From contig CATNEN010000024.1 of NCBI GenBank assembly GCA_950097015.1, positions 2,671,501-2,735,500 of the forward strand: a DNA stretch of 64,000 nucleotides, written 5' to 3'. The notes beneath the pieces were generated by a model. The model made no database searches and had not been told where the DNA came from. It was given only the letters and a program-made list of their open reading frames with translations. A program made the translations under genes and the position numbers. Position 1 is the stretch's first letter; each line of letters begins with the position of its first letter. Of this stretch, positions 23,601-34,880 are shown in pieces. Source of the DNA: Macrostomum hystrix. Lineage: Eukaryota; Platyhelminthes; Macrostomidae.

Positions 23601-26489
23601 TGTCCGTGATCGGCATCTCCAACATGGTCGGCAGGGTGACCTTCGGCTTCCTGTCCGACCGGAAGTGGGTTGACAAGCTCATGCTGTACAACTCTGCCTT
23701 GACCATCGCTGGCACTGTGCTGGTGTTCAGCTTCCTGAGCAACGCGTACTGGTTCATGGCCACCTACTGCGCATTGTTCGGCATCTTCATTGGTGAGACC
23801 AGCTGGCTGAGGTGGGTGGGGTGAGTGGCAAAGCGGTTAACGCGTTTGCCTCTCGCGCCATGTTCCCTGAGCTCGATTCCGCGGCGAGGCCACATTCATT
23901 TGGGGCGCAGTCGCGGAGAGAAGGCTTGGTGGCTTGTCGTGCAATTTAGCCCCTTGAGGGCCAACCTCCAAGGTACAGTGAGCGTGTACACTGCCTGACG
24001 ATGAGAAAGTCAGGGCAGATGTACACACCTGTGTGCGTGTGTGCTCAGGAGTCAGCGAAATTGACTCCTCGCTGGCTGCGGGTCAAGTGTCACAATACGC
24101 TCGTATGATGTGCCATTGCCCACAGCCCTCCTGAAATGATTATTATTATGATCCTGTCTATTTTATTTCCTTTTTACTATCGAAGTAAAGATCGAGAGCC
24201 CCCAATCCTGTCGCTCTTGCCACTTAGTTGAAAGATCCAGCCTTTTATTAACAGTAGAACTGACCATTTTTTGCTGCACCCGAACGGAACAATGCAAGCA
24301 CACGAAACTCAAGAACACGGGCCAACTTTTTGTTGCGCATCTTCTGAAACAAGAACCAAGTCGCCAGCTCTTCAGACCGTCGAGATATTCAATGTTTCTG
24401 GTCGAAGGTCCGATTTTTCCCATAAGAGCTAGTGTATTTCATACACCCCTATACACGAATTTGCACTGCGCCTCAGTGCGGCCTTGCCAGGCCTTCAAAA
24501 TTGATCAGCATGTCACCCGAATGTGCTTGCATCATCTCCGTCTTCGGTGGTCACCTACCTTCATCTAGACGGAGCAGCTGGACCTTAAACAAGTAATAGT
24601 TGAGTTCAGGCCAATATCGAGGCTTTATTAGAGAAAGTTGAAAAATTCGCTTTAGGGACTCCATAGTCGGCTGGTGCCACTTGTTGAAGGTCCAGCTGCT
24701 CCGTCTAGATAAAGGTAGGTGACCACCGAAGACGGAGATGATGCAGGCACATTCGGGTGACATGCTGATCAATTTTGAAGGCCTGGCAAGGCCGCACTGA
24801 GGCGCAGTGCAAATTCGTGTATAGGGGTGTATGAAATACACTAGCTCTTATGGGAAAAATCGGACCTTCGGCCAGAAACATTGAATATCTCGACGGTCTG
24901 AAGAGCTGGCGACTTGGTTCTTGTTTCAGAAGATGCGCAACAAAAAGTTGGCCCGTGTTCTTGAGTTTCGTGTGCTTGCATTGTTCCGTTCGGGTGCAGC
25001 AAAAAAATTGTCTGGGGGGGGGGAATTTCCCCTCTTGGTATAAAAACGGGCGGCAAAATGGCTTGGTAGTCCTACTGCTAAGTGTAGCATGCCTTATTTC
25101 ACCTAGCTTAAGCGTGGATCAGATAACTGTGACAGTTTACTATTGTAAACATCACCCGAATTGAAGTGCCAGCAGATTTCAGATTTCTCTAGGACAGTGA
25201 TTTGTTATAACTGAAATAGCGCAAAGGCCACATGAAAAGTTTTTAGTCTACTTTATACACAATACTTTAGCATTGATGCTCTCTAATGCCCCACCCAAGG
25301 TACATACGTCACCCTCACATCGCCTGTGCTGGTGGATCTGCTGGGGCTGGAGAAGCTGAGCGACTCCTTCGGCCTGACCCTGCTGTTCCAGGGCATCGGG
25401 GTGCTGGTGGGACCGCCCATTGCGGGTGAGTGCAATGCCGCTTTGGGGTAGACAGACACAATAGTAGAATTACAGACGGGATAGTAAGATAAAGGCAGTT
25501 GAAAAAGTGAATAAAAAGTGGTGGAAAGACAACTGAGTAGACAGACAGACGGGTAGAAAGACAGGGGTATAATAGAAAAACAGGAAGGGCAGAAAGACAG
25601 AGGAGGATGGAAAGACAGAGGGGATAGAAAGACAGAGGAGGATAGAAAGACAGAGGAGGATAGAAAGACAGAGGGGTAGAAAGACAGAGGAGGATAGAAA
25701 GACAGAGGAGGATAGAAAGACAGAGGAGGATAGAAAGACAGAGGGGTAGAAATACAGAGGGGATAGAAAGACAGAGGGATAGAAAGACAGAGGAGGATAG
25801 AAAGACAGAGGGGATAGAAAGACAGAGGAGGATAGAAAGACAGAGGAGGATAGAAAGACAGAGGGGATAGAAAGACAGAGGAGGATAGAAAGACAGAGGA
25901 GGATAGAAAGACAGAGGGGTAGAAAGACAGAGGAGGATAGAAAGACAGAGGAGGATAGAAAGACAGAGGAGGATAGAAAGACAGAGGGGTAGAAAGACAG
26001 AGGGGATAGAAAGACAGAGGAGGATAGAAAGACAGAGGAGGATAGAAAGACAGAGGGGGATAGAAAGACAGAGGAGGATAGAAAGACAGAGGGGTAGAAA
26101 GACAGAGGAGGATAGAAAGACAGAGGGTGATGGAAAGACAGAGGGGATAGAAAGACAGAGTGGGATAGAAAGACAGTGGGGTAGAAAGACAGGTAGGATG
26201 GAAAGGCAGTGGAGGTAGAGAGACAACACCTGATAGGTGTTTTACGTTAAAAAATCTACCCTTATAAAGCGTTACTTTATAACACACTGAAAATGCACAT
26301 TGCCTCAACATTTTAGGTTTCTTATTCGACTCTACCCTGTCATTCGACATACCGTTCATTGTGTGCGGCGTCTGCGTCCTGATCAGCGGCCTGATGCTGT
26401 ACCCGGTGCCCTGCGTGCTCCGTTGGCAGTACCCGGAAGAGAAAAACGACTGGAACTCCTTAGAGATGGAGAAAGATGCCGAGAAATAA
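20678..26489 (+). CDS. SLC16-type monocarboxylate transporter (MFS)
   Basis: Six coding exons: 20678-20821, 22177-22381, 22461-22568, 22806-23792, 25300-25425 and 26317-26489. All have GT-AG borders and agreeing phases (0,1,1,1,1), for 580 aa. The SLC16 signature is at the start of TM1 (NGGWGWVVVASAFCVHLVIDG, residues 11 on). Residues 117-152 carry the TM4-5 motif (GLGMSLIYLPT, GIAVCGSGFG). TM6 follows from 153. Exon 4 encodes the long, charged, Gly-rich cytosolic loop and then TM7-10. Exons 5-6 encode TM11-12 and a short acidic tail. The protein should be a 12-TM plasma-membrane carrier of monocarboxylates or related small organic molecules, proton-coupled or facilitative. The substrate cannot be read from sequence. 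Introns 1, 3 and 5 are mainly minisatellite; intron 4 holds a SINE and a foldback element. Confidence 0.93.
20865..22145. repeat. 31-bp minisatellite filling SLC16-like intron 1
   Basis: About forty copies of a 31-bp unit (core TTGACATCCTGATGGACAGG). The array spans the intron from about 45 bp after the donor to 30 bp before the acceptor. Units contain CAGGTGAGG or CAGGTGGGG, resembling 5' splice sites. A block of about 360 bp recurs (compare 21100-21290 with 21440-21660). Confidence 0.96.
22640..22760. repeat. 17-bp repeat in SLC16-like intron 3
   Basis: About seven copies of GTGAGGTGGGTGTCGGA occupy the centre of a 237-bp intron. Each unit contains a donor-like GGTGAG or AGGTGGGT. Confidence 0.9.
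23815..24145 (+). mobile_element. SINE family B in SLC16-like intron 4
   Basis: A tRNA-like head (GTGAGTGGCAAAGCGGTTAA, then GAGCTCGATTCCGCGG) starts about 20 bp after the exon 4 donor. A body containing CATTCATTTGGGGCGCAGTC and a tail GATTATTATTATG follow. It is about 330 bp and in sense orientation with the gene. A second copy with an internal deletion lies at 38455-38695 on the minus strand. Confidence 0.85.
24261..25013. mobile_element. Foldback element with ~335-bp inverted arms
   Basis: The left arm (24261-24595) and right arm (24679-25013) are nearly perfect inverted repeats around an 83-bp spacer. They start at GCTGCACCCGAACGGAACAA and end at CAGCTGGACCTT. Apparent reading frames on the two strands are mirror images, not genes. 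Flanking sequences match those of the single-arm copy at 8576-8905. The element lies in intron 4 of the SLC16-like gene, so the pre-mRNA could form a long hairpin there. Confidence 0.85.
25035..25078 (+). repeat. Flank repeat with TATA-like motif
   Basis: Begins with GGTATAAAAACGGGCGGCAA and matches 8971-9012. It is preceded by a G-run and AATTTCCCC. Confidence 0.7.
25445..26225. repeat. 16-18-bp polypurine minisatellite in SLC16-like intron 5
   Basis: About forty-five units of GATAGAAAGACAGAGGAG and shorter variants (GGGGT or GGGGAT endings). It is almost pure purine on the coding strand. It starts about 20 bp after the exon 5 donor and ends about 90 bp before the exon 6 acceptor. Confidence 0.96.
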
Positions 26490-27799
26490 ACTTTTTTAAT
26501 TGTGCGAAATTCAAAGCCTGATTTGCCAATACGCCTTTTTTAATTGGGTGCAATTAACAGTCTATTTTTAGTCGCAGCAATACTAATCTTTGCTTTTGCT
26601 TCAAAAGTGCATGTGCACTAGAACATGTTAGCGCCAGCTTAAATGGACTTCGAAATATTTCCAGGAATAAGAGACATTCTTTTCAAGTTAGTAGTAGCTG
26701 TTAAAAGGGGATCTGTATTAGAAATTCTGGGATCTGAATACCTGCTTTCCTAGAAATACTCAGACACGAAACTTAACTCGTTTCCAAGAAACGCTAAAAC
26801 CTAATGATCTATTTTCTGAGAAAAACTTGGGCCTGAAGATTCACTTTCCTAGAAAAATAGCTGTATTTCTAGGAAAGAACCCGAATTACCTTATCTCCCT
26901 TAAAATCCCATTTAAAAAATAAATTATAAGTGAAGACCTATCTCGAAATAGCTAAGTTTTGATAAAGCTAGATACCCCACTTTACGTAGAAATAACCCGT
27001 AGATGAAAACCTGTTTTAATAGTGTGCTGAAAACCCTCGTTATTTTAGAATTATTACACATTTCAAGGTTCATGCATTGCTGCAATTAAGCATTAAAGTA
27101 GAAATACATCAACCCAAATATTCGTGTTCATATCTTAATATGCTTGCCTTCATTCGTTTATTCGTTAACATTAAATCAACATTTTAAGGAAGTTACTGTA
27201 TACTTGGTTTAATGGCTTTCGCTGTTTGCGTTAAACCCATGTATTATCTTTATTGTGCGACAGGCGAAACAAGAAAAATAAGAAAAAATATTTATAAGCG
27301 ATCTATTTCGTTTTAATGCTTTTGATTTTTTGTTTACAGCGCAGTCAAAGGAGAAAACTGAGTTTGCGCTTTGTACTTTTAAACGCAAACAGTTGGAAAA
27401 AAAGCTAACTACAAATGTAGTTATTAAAGTGAATCAGTTTACGACTCTAACTTTGGGGTGTGTTTGAGAGGCATTGTATCTAAGCTAAGCATTTTCTAAG
27501 GTCACGTGACTGTAATTCTGTCTGCACCACTATCTACTAGTATAGATAAAAAGAAAAAACATTCACACAGATGGCAGAGTGGGTCACGCAAAGATTGTAT
27601 AAATTAAGCTATTGTGAACATGCGATTAGAACTTATTATAAACGGATGACCCGGAAAATGGTGTGATGCTTTAGATTAGATCTGGTTGGAGCCACTGTGA
27701 ATGCAGCCAATTTTAAGAAAATTAAGAAAACATAAAATGTGAAGCCTTGGTCTATGTTTGCTATGAGACGCAGCGGGCGATATGAACTGGCGCATCGAT
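26490..27799. other. SLC16-like 3' flank and spacer
   Basis: AT-rich. AATAAA at 26485-26490 overlaps the stop codon and is probably not the working poly(A) signal. No further gene is supported up to the next array. Confidence 0.5.
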
Positions 27800-28440
27800 T
27801 GGGCAGAGCGGTGAGGGAGAGAAGGGGCAGAGCGGTGAGGGAGAGAAGGGGCAGAGCGGTGAGGGAGAGAAGGGGCAGAGCAGTGAGGGAGAGAAGGGGC
27901 AGAGCAGTGAGGGAGAGAAGGGGCAGAGCGGTGAGGGAGAGAAGGGGCAGAGCAGTGAGGGAGAGAAGGGGCAGAGCAGTGAGGGAGAGAAGGGGCAGAG
28001 CAGTGAGGGAGAGAAGGGGCAGAGCAGTGAGGGAGAGAAGGGGCAGAGCGGTGAGGGAGAGAAGGGGCAGAGCAGTGAGGGAGAGAAGGGGCAGAGCAGT
28101 GAGGGAGAGAAGGGGCAGAGCAGTGAGGGAGAGAAGGGGCAGAGCAGTGAGGGAGAGAAGGGGCAGAGCGGTGAGGGAGAGAAGGGGCAGAGCAGTGAGG
28201 GAGAGAAGGGGCAGAGCAGTGAGGGAGAGAAGGGGCAGAGCAGTGAGGGAGAGAAGGGGCAGAGCAGTGAGGGAGAGAAGGGGCAGAGCGGTGAGGGAGA
28301 GAAGAGCAGAGCGGTGAGGGAGAGAAGGGGCAGAGCGGTGAGGGAGAGAAGGGGCAGAGCGGTGGGGGAGAGAAGGGGCAGAGAGGTGAGGGAGAGAAGG
28401 GGCAGAGCGGTGAGGGAGAGAAGGGGCAGAGCGGGTGGGA
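27800..28440. repeat. 24-bp purine-rich minisatellite
   Basis: About twenty-seven copies of a 24-bp unit, GCAGAGCAGTGAGGGAGAGA(AGGG). GCGGTG and GCAGTG variants are arranged in a regular five-unit higher-order pattern. Confidence 0.97.
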
Positions 28441-29204
28441 GATGCATAAAGAATATGTGAGAATGTAGGCAAGGGGAACCAGTGAAAGGACAATGTAGGC
28501 AAGGGGGAATGTATTGCGAATTTTACCCCGCGTATTATCAGATTTTCAAATGTAAATAAGAGCAAAATAAACGCAGTGCCAAGTTAAAACAGACAACCGT
28601 TAAAAACAGGTTACACAGCGCAAAGTTTCAAGAGCCAAGTAACGTAATTATTTTATGACTTCAAAATTGTTTAGCCTTGTAAAATGGAAATAATTTATCT
28701 ATTGTCTGATATTAAGTAATAGATAATAAATGAAGGGCTTGTAAAATGCCACCTTTGGCCCCTGGTCCATTTCTGTCAAGCCACGCAAGAGAGGTCACAC
28801 TGATAGCTAGTCTGCCATTTAGCCAGAAAGGGTCGACTTTTGATAGGTTTGACTGAAAAATGTGTGAAAAAGTATCTGTCAGTCAATGATTAAATGTCTA
28901 GAGTAGTAACTTGGGCTGTGCCAATTACGAGCTAGATTTTTAAATGCGTCACAGAGAAGATTAAAACCCGATACACAATGGAAATTATATCTACGTCTTT
29001 GATATGAAGACAGCCTGAGAATTAGTTTTCTGAAACAAAAAAAAAATTCAAGAATGCCACTTATAATTTTTTACTGACCTCGATTGTACGATCTACTAAA
29101 ATAAATTGAGTTGATTTGAACAATTTAAAACGCACACAAATTATGCAGAATACTAAAATGGTCCTACTATTAGTAGTGAGGGGCACCCACTAGTGCCTCT
29201 TAGA
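28441..29204. other. AT-rich spacer, nothing seen
   Basis: No exon, tRNA-like sequence or repeat family recognised. Confidence 0.5.
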
Positions 29205-29207
29205 AGT

Positions 29208-29273
<66 letters not shown>

Positions 29274-29332
29274 CTAGTAGTATTAGTAGTAGTAGTAGTA
29301 CTAGTAGTAGTAGTAGTAGTACTAGTAGTAGT

Positions 29333-29364
<32 letters not shown>

Positions 29365-29393
29365 CTAGTAGTAGCGGTAGTACTAGTAGTAGT

Positions 29394-29428
<35 letters not shown>

Positions 29429-29477
29429 CTAGTAGTAGCGGTAGTACAAGTAGTAGTTAGTAGTTGTAGTAGTAGTG

Positions 29478-29508
<31 letters not shown>

Positions 29509-29610
29509 TAGTACTAGTAGTAGTAGTAGTAGTAGTACTAGTAGTAGCGGTAGTACTAGTAGTAGTTAGTAGTTGTAGTAGTAGTGGTAGTAGTAGTAAT
29601 AGTAATAGAT
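29205..29610. repeat. (GTA)n trinucleotide satellite
   Basis: About 135 units of GTA/TAG with occasional ACTAGTAG, GCGGTAG and TTAG interruptions. A block of about 70 bp with the same interruptions is repeated several times. Confidence 0.97.
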
Positions 29611-29957
29611 AAAAATTATTAATTACTTATTAGATAACCAAAATAGTGGACTCAATCAAGCGAGTACTCTTGGACGTGACGCGTGACAGCTGAGCCAATA
29701 GCGACACATCCTTGCATTGGTAGCCAATGAAAACGGTCGCCTCATACCTCAAGGTCGTACTCATAAATTGGATGCGATAAAACAAATAAAAGTGTATGCA
29801 TAATGTAATTTAATGAAAGCTAACGCATTAAAATAGCCGATGAATTCATAATTCACAATTCATAAAGCAGCTGATGAATTGACCAGCTACCTAAACTAAC
29901 GAGAATGAGATGACGCGAAAAATTGCTAATCCCAATAGCCAATCCCGAATCCCAGCG
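29611..29957. other. Innexin 3' flank
   Basis: AT-rich sequence downstream of the innexin stop; it should hold its 3' UTR. I could not place a minus-strand poly(A) signal with confidence. Confidence 0.5.
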
Positions 29958-32900
29958 TCAATGCGACGAGGTCGAAGCCGTAGAAATGGCCTCCTCGAGT
30001 ATCTCGCGGTGCTTCCGCAGCCACACCCGGTAGAGCGCGAAGGCCACGTCGCCCGTGACTAGGTCGCCAATGTTTGCCTGCATCATCTTCAACAGGAAGA
30101 CTCCGTCGTGACGAAGGAAGCGACAGACGAAGTCCTTCACCAGGCGCTTGTCAACATCGGCCTGGCGCAGCCGGAGATGTCGCCGGACGAACCGTGTCCG
30201 GCCGTTGCTATTGACAACACGCAGCAGCCAGACCGGCAGCGACAGTGCGGTGATGACGATGCCCGCAGCGATCCAGAACCAAAGGAAGATGTAGATCTTT
30301 TCGTTCAGCATGTTCACAGGCAGGGCACATTGAGCTAGGTAGTTCTGAGAGCCGCCTGCCATTGTCGAGAGATACAGTTGAGATGTCAGAGTTTATGCCC
30401 GGAAAATCGACCGTCACACCTGTTACTCTAGTCTATGGTCATGGAAATGAATTGCCAAACCTGTTACTCAAGGTCTATAGTCATGGAAATGAAATGCTAC
30501 ACCTGTTGCTCTAGTCTATGGTCGTGGAAATGAATTGCTACACCTGTTACTCTAGTCTATGGTCATGGAAATGAATGCCAAACCTGTTACTCAAGGTCTA
30601 TAGTCATGGAAATGAAATGCTACACCTGTTACTCTAGTCTATGGTCATGGAAATGAATGCCAAACCTGTTACTCAAGGTCTATAGTCATGGAAATGAAAT
30701 GCTACACCTGTTACTATAGTCTATGGTCATGGAAATGAATTGCTACACCTGTTACTCTAGTCTATGGTCGCGGTAATGAATTGCTACACCTGTTACTGTA
30801 GGTATATGGTCAGACCGCCACACCTCTACGGTCTGGGAAGGTAGTAATAATTTAATAATGATAATTGATTACACCTGCTCCAATTGAGCCAGATGTGCAG
30901 CCGACAGCACAGCCGCAGCTATTGCGCGGCGCATCTGAAGGCTGCTGTTCAGTCCATGGACTTGGGGAACGCCACATCCACCCTCAATTACCCAAGCTAA
31001 TGCTGGTTAAATTGAATTTAACTGCTGGGTGAACTGAAGCGATGCAGAGTTAAGTGTCTTGTTAAAAGACAGACATTGTTCCAGTGAAGTCAGGAATCGA
31101 ACCCCCGACCTTCAAATCGTGAGTCCGACGCTTTAACCACTCTAGGCTACAACCTCAGCACGCACCTAGGATGGCAAACTTGGCCCGGCAGAAGGCAACG
31201 CGCGGAAACACCATAGTGGATTGCCAGTCCCTGCCAGCGGCAATGCTGGACAGAATCTCGGCGCCGTACATCACTCCGTGATAACTTTCGGAGCCTAGGC
31301 GAAGAAACGACTGCATGAGGTAGATCTGACCGATACCGTTGGCCAGGTACAGCAGCTTCACAAACAGGTAGGCGGCTGTCAGGCCGGAGCTTAGCTTCTT
31401 GCGGATTGACTTGAGTCCGCTGAGGACACTATGCTGGAGACGGGATCTGGGATGAGAAATTGAAAGGGATTTTTCTAGAGGGACGATGCAAGATTAATAC
31501 TTCACCAAATATCCCTGAGATTCAACACTTCAGCGAAGGACTCATCAGATATGTTTCGACTAAAATTCGTGTGCCAAAACTCTTTTGTTTTGATTGGGAT
31601 CTCGTCTAAATTGATTCAGGTCCTTCAGATTCCCTAAATATCCTTCAGGTCCTTCAGATTCCCTAAATATCCTTCAGGTCCATCAGCTTACCTAAATATC
31701 CTTCAGGTCCTTCAGCTTCCAATAATATCCTTCAGGTCCATCAGCTTACCTAAATATCCTTCAGGTCCTTCAGCTTCCAATAATATCCTTCAGGTCCATC
31801 AGCTTACCTAAATATCCTTCAGGTCCTTCAGCTTCCAATAATATCCTTCAGGTCCATCAGCTTACCTAAATATCCTTCAGGTCCTTCAGCTTTCAATAAT
31901 ATCCTTCAGGTCCTTCAGCTTCCAATAATATCCTTCAGGTCCATCAGCTTCCAATAATATCCTTCAGGTCCTTCAGCTTCCAATAATATCCTTCAGGTCC
32001 ATCAGCTTCCAATAATATCCTTCAGGTCCATCAGCTTACCTAAATATCCTTCAGGTCCTTCAGCTTCCAATAATATCCTTCAGGTCCATCAGCTTACCTA
32101 AATATCCTTCAGGTCCATCAGCTTACCTAAATATCCTTCAGGTCCTTCAGATTCCCTAAATATCCTTCAGGTCCTTCAGCTTCCAATAATATCCTTCAGG
32201 TCCATCAGCTTACCTAAATATCCTTCAGGTCCTTCAGCTTCCAATAATATCCTTCAGGTCCATCAGCTTACCTAAATATCCTTCAGGTCCTTCAGCTTCC
32301 AATAATATCCTTCAGGTCCATCAGCTTACCTAAATATCCTTCAGGTCCTTCAGCTTCCAATAATATCCTTCAGGTCCATCAGCTTACCTAAATATCCTTC
32401 AGGTCCTTCAGCTTCCAATAATATCCTTCAGGTCCATCAGCCTACCTAAATATCCTTCAGGTCCTTCAGCTTCCAATAATATCCTTCAGGTCCATCAGCT
32501 TACCTAAATATCCTTCAGGTCCTTCAGCTTCCAATAATATCCTTCAGGTCCTTCAGCTTTTAATAATATCCTTCAGGTCCTTCAGCTTCCAATAATATCC
32601 TTCAGGTCCTTCAGCTTCCAATAATATCCTTCAGGTCCATCAGCTTCCCTAAAGACCCTTCAGGTCTCCGTACAGGTCTCTCTATAGGTTCTCTATAGGT
32701 CCTTCAGGTCCTGAGCTTCAGCAAAGAATCTTCAGGGTTGCTGTTTTTGGAGAACAGTTTTCGCAGCTTTTCTTTTAACTTGTTTCCTAAATTTAAACTA
32801 GCCTACTTACAGTAGGATGGTAAAGGTGTTAGCTACCTATTCTCCAGCAGCACGAGCTGCTCTAAGTCGGTAGCAGTCTGTTGAACAACTTTGTCGCGCT

Positions 32901-33846
32901 CCTGACCCTCCAAGCCGTTGGCATCGGCGGCGCGCGCCACCAGAGCCTGCGCGTCGGCGCCAGCCCGTCGACTGGCCAGCAGCAGCCAGACAGCGCGTGG
33001 CACGTAGAAGAGCGCTGTCTGGAGGCCCAGGATGAAAGGCACCCACTGGTAGTACACTGAAGGGTGACAAAGGATTTATGGAAAACATAAACTTCAATAC
33101 ATATACTTAACATAAACTTATAAAAGTTTCAATACATATCGGCAGAGCTCATTTTTGGCAGCGGGCCTTTTCAGAACGAGTCCACTTACGCACTCAATTG
33201 ACCCCACCCTAGAAGTCTGCATTTTTACGTCAGTTGGGTTGGTCGAAGAGGGTAATCTGTTGCTATTTTTAGATTAAATATTGGCTGACGTCTGTTGCGT
33301 CCTTTGGTTGAGAATAGTTCAGTCCATGGACTGGGGGACGCCACACTCAATCTCCAATTACAATAGCTGATGCTGGCACCTATTTAACAGCTGGTTTATT
33401 TAAAGCAATGCAGAGTTAAGTGTTTTGCTAAAGGACACAAGTTGATCCAGTGGAGTCGAGAATCGAACCTCCGACCTTCAAGTCGACTTCGCGAATCAAA
33501 CCATTGCCTACAGACACGAAACGAACTCACAAATCCGTTGGCTGTCCAATTTCTGCCAGTATTCTTCGGTGTTGGTGAACTGTGAGTCCACTGGGATCGG
33601 GTATGTGCCCTGCACCCAGCACACGTTCTCCATGTAGTCTTCGAAGTTTGAGCCGGTCACCTTGGAGGGCATGAAGCAGGTGATGGGGTCGCCTAGCAGG
33701 TACTGCTTAGCGGCTATAACCATTGTGCACATCATCAAGATGCTGGTTGTGAATAGGAAATTCCACCGATCGGCGAAATCTTCAACGCCAGCCTGATGCC
33801 GGAGGTCCCAATTGTCGACGAAGTCAAGGAACTCCGAGCCAATCAT
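29958..33846 (-). CDS. Innexin gap-junction channel protein
   Basis: Four exons on the minus strand: 33531-33846, 32837-33056, 31166-31446 and 29958-30355. Phases match (1, 2, 1), for 404 aa. The family signature YYQWVPF is at residues 107-113, directly before TM2. TM1 is around 30-50. The first extracellular loop has C57 and C76 (PITCF, VCWVQGTY). TM3 is near 203-222. The second loop has C265 and C282 (AFCRAK, QCALPVNMLNEK), followed by TM4 (IYIFLWFWIAAGIVIT) and a cytosolic tail. Innexins have four TM segments and two loop cysteine pairs. They assemble into gap junctions between cells, or hemichannels, in protostomes. Only two cysteines per loop are visible, as expected. SINEs lie next to the donors of introns 1 and 3, and arrays lie in introns 2 and 3. 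Confidence 0.94.
30420..30810. repeat. ~40-bp minisatellite in innexin intron 3
   Basis: About ten units, each containing ACACCTGTTACTCTAGTCTA and then TGGTCATGGAAATGAA. The array starts about 65 bp from the exon 4 acceptor. Confidence 0.93.
30850..31153 (-). mobile_element. SINE family A in innexin intron 3
   Basis: A full-length copy of about 300 bp. Its tRNA-like head (GGTTGTAGCCTAGAGTGGTT, then GGGGGTTCGATTCCTGAC) begins 11 nt after the exon 3 donor, in sense with the gene. The body includes GCGCCGCGCAATAGCTGCGG, and the 3' end is an AT-rich tail of TAAT type. Confidence 0.88.
31600..32660. repeat. 29-bp minisatellite in innexin intron 2
   Basis: About thirty-six copies of a 29-bp unit (core ATCCTTCAGGTCCATCAGCT). 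Two alternating unit types (CTTCCAATAAT and TTACCTAAAT) form a roughly 58-bp dimer repeat. Confidence 0.96.
33295..33512 (-). mobile_element. SINE family A in innexin intron 1
   Basis: A tRNA-like head (GTAGGCAATGGTTTGATTCG, then GGAGGTTCGATTCTCGAC) begins about 18-20 nt after the exon 1 donor, in sense. The body has GTGTCCTTTAGCAAAACACT and CCCCAGTCCATGGACTG. The distal end is truncated. Confidence 0.83.
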
Positions 33847-33899
33847 TTTGGCTGCCTATGGATTGCTCTGAAATTGTGGGAATTAAAGCAAAGCTGTAA

Positions 33900-34880
33900 A
33901 GGGGTTTACTGTCACTGTAAGGGCAGGGGGTAATGACCAACTGTCATTGTCACTGTAATGGCAGGGCATGGGGTAATGACCAACTGCCATTGTCACTGTA
34001 ATGGCAGGGCATGGGGTAATGACCAACTGTCATTGTCACTGTAATGGCAGGGCATGGGCTAATGACCAACTGCCATTGTCACTGTAATGGCAGGGCATGG
34101 GCTAATGACCAACTGCCATTGTCACTGTAATGGCAGGGCATGGGGTAATGACCAACTGCCATTGTCACTGTAATGGCAGGGCATGGGCTAATGACCAACT
34201 GCCATTGTCACTGTAATGGCAGGGCATGGGTTAATGACCAATTGCCATTTTCACTGTAATGGCAGGGCATAGGGTAATGACCAACTGCCATTGTCACTGT
34301 GTAATGGCAGGGCATGGGTTAATGACCAACTGCCATTGTCACTGTGTAATGGCAGGGCATGGGGTAATGACCAACTGCCATTGTCACTGTAATGGCAGGG
34401 CATGGGGTAATGACCAACTGCCATTGTCACTGTAATGGCAGGGCATGGGTTAATGACCAACTGCCATTGTCACTGTAATGGCAGGGCATGGGTTAATGAC
34501 CAATTGCCATTGTCACTGTAATGGCAGGGCATGGGGTAATGACCAACTGCCATTGTAACTGTAATGGCAGGGCATGGGTTAATGACCAACTGTCATTGTC
34601 ACTGTAATGGCAGGGCATGGGGTAATGACCAACTGCCATTGTCACTGTAATGGCAGGGCATGGGTTAATGACCAATTGCCATTGTCACTGTAATGGCAGG
34701 GCATGGGGTAATGACCAACTGCCATTGTAACTGTAATGGCAGGGCATGGGTTAATGACCAACTGTCATTGTCACTGTAATGGCAGGGCATAGGGTAATGA
34801 CCAACTGCCATTGTCACTGTAATGGCAGGGCATGGGGTAATGACCAACTGCCATTGTGTAATGGCAGGACATTGGGTAAA
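33900..34880. repeat. 43-bp minisatellite with internal hairpin
   Basis: About twenty-two units. Each contains AATGGCAG and, 19 nt later, its complement CTGCCATT, so every unit can form a short stem-loop. The array lies about 55 bp upstream of the innexin start codon. Confidence 0.95.

Noticed and set aside
25283-26359. A 358-codon Leu/Ser/Pro-rich open frame resembling a multi-pass membrane protein
   Set aside because: It is the antisense of the polypurine minisatellite within SLC16-like intron 5 and overlaps two real exons of that gene.
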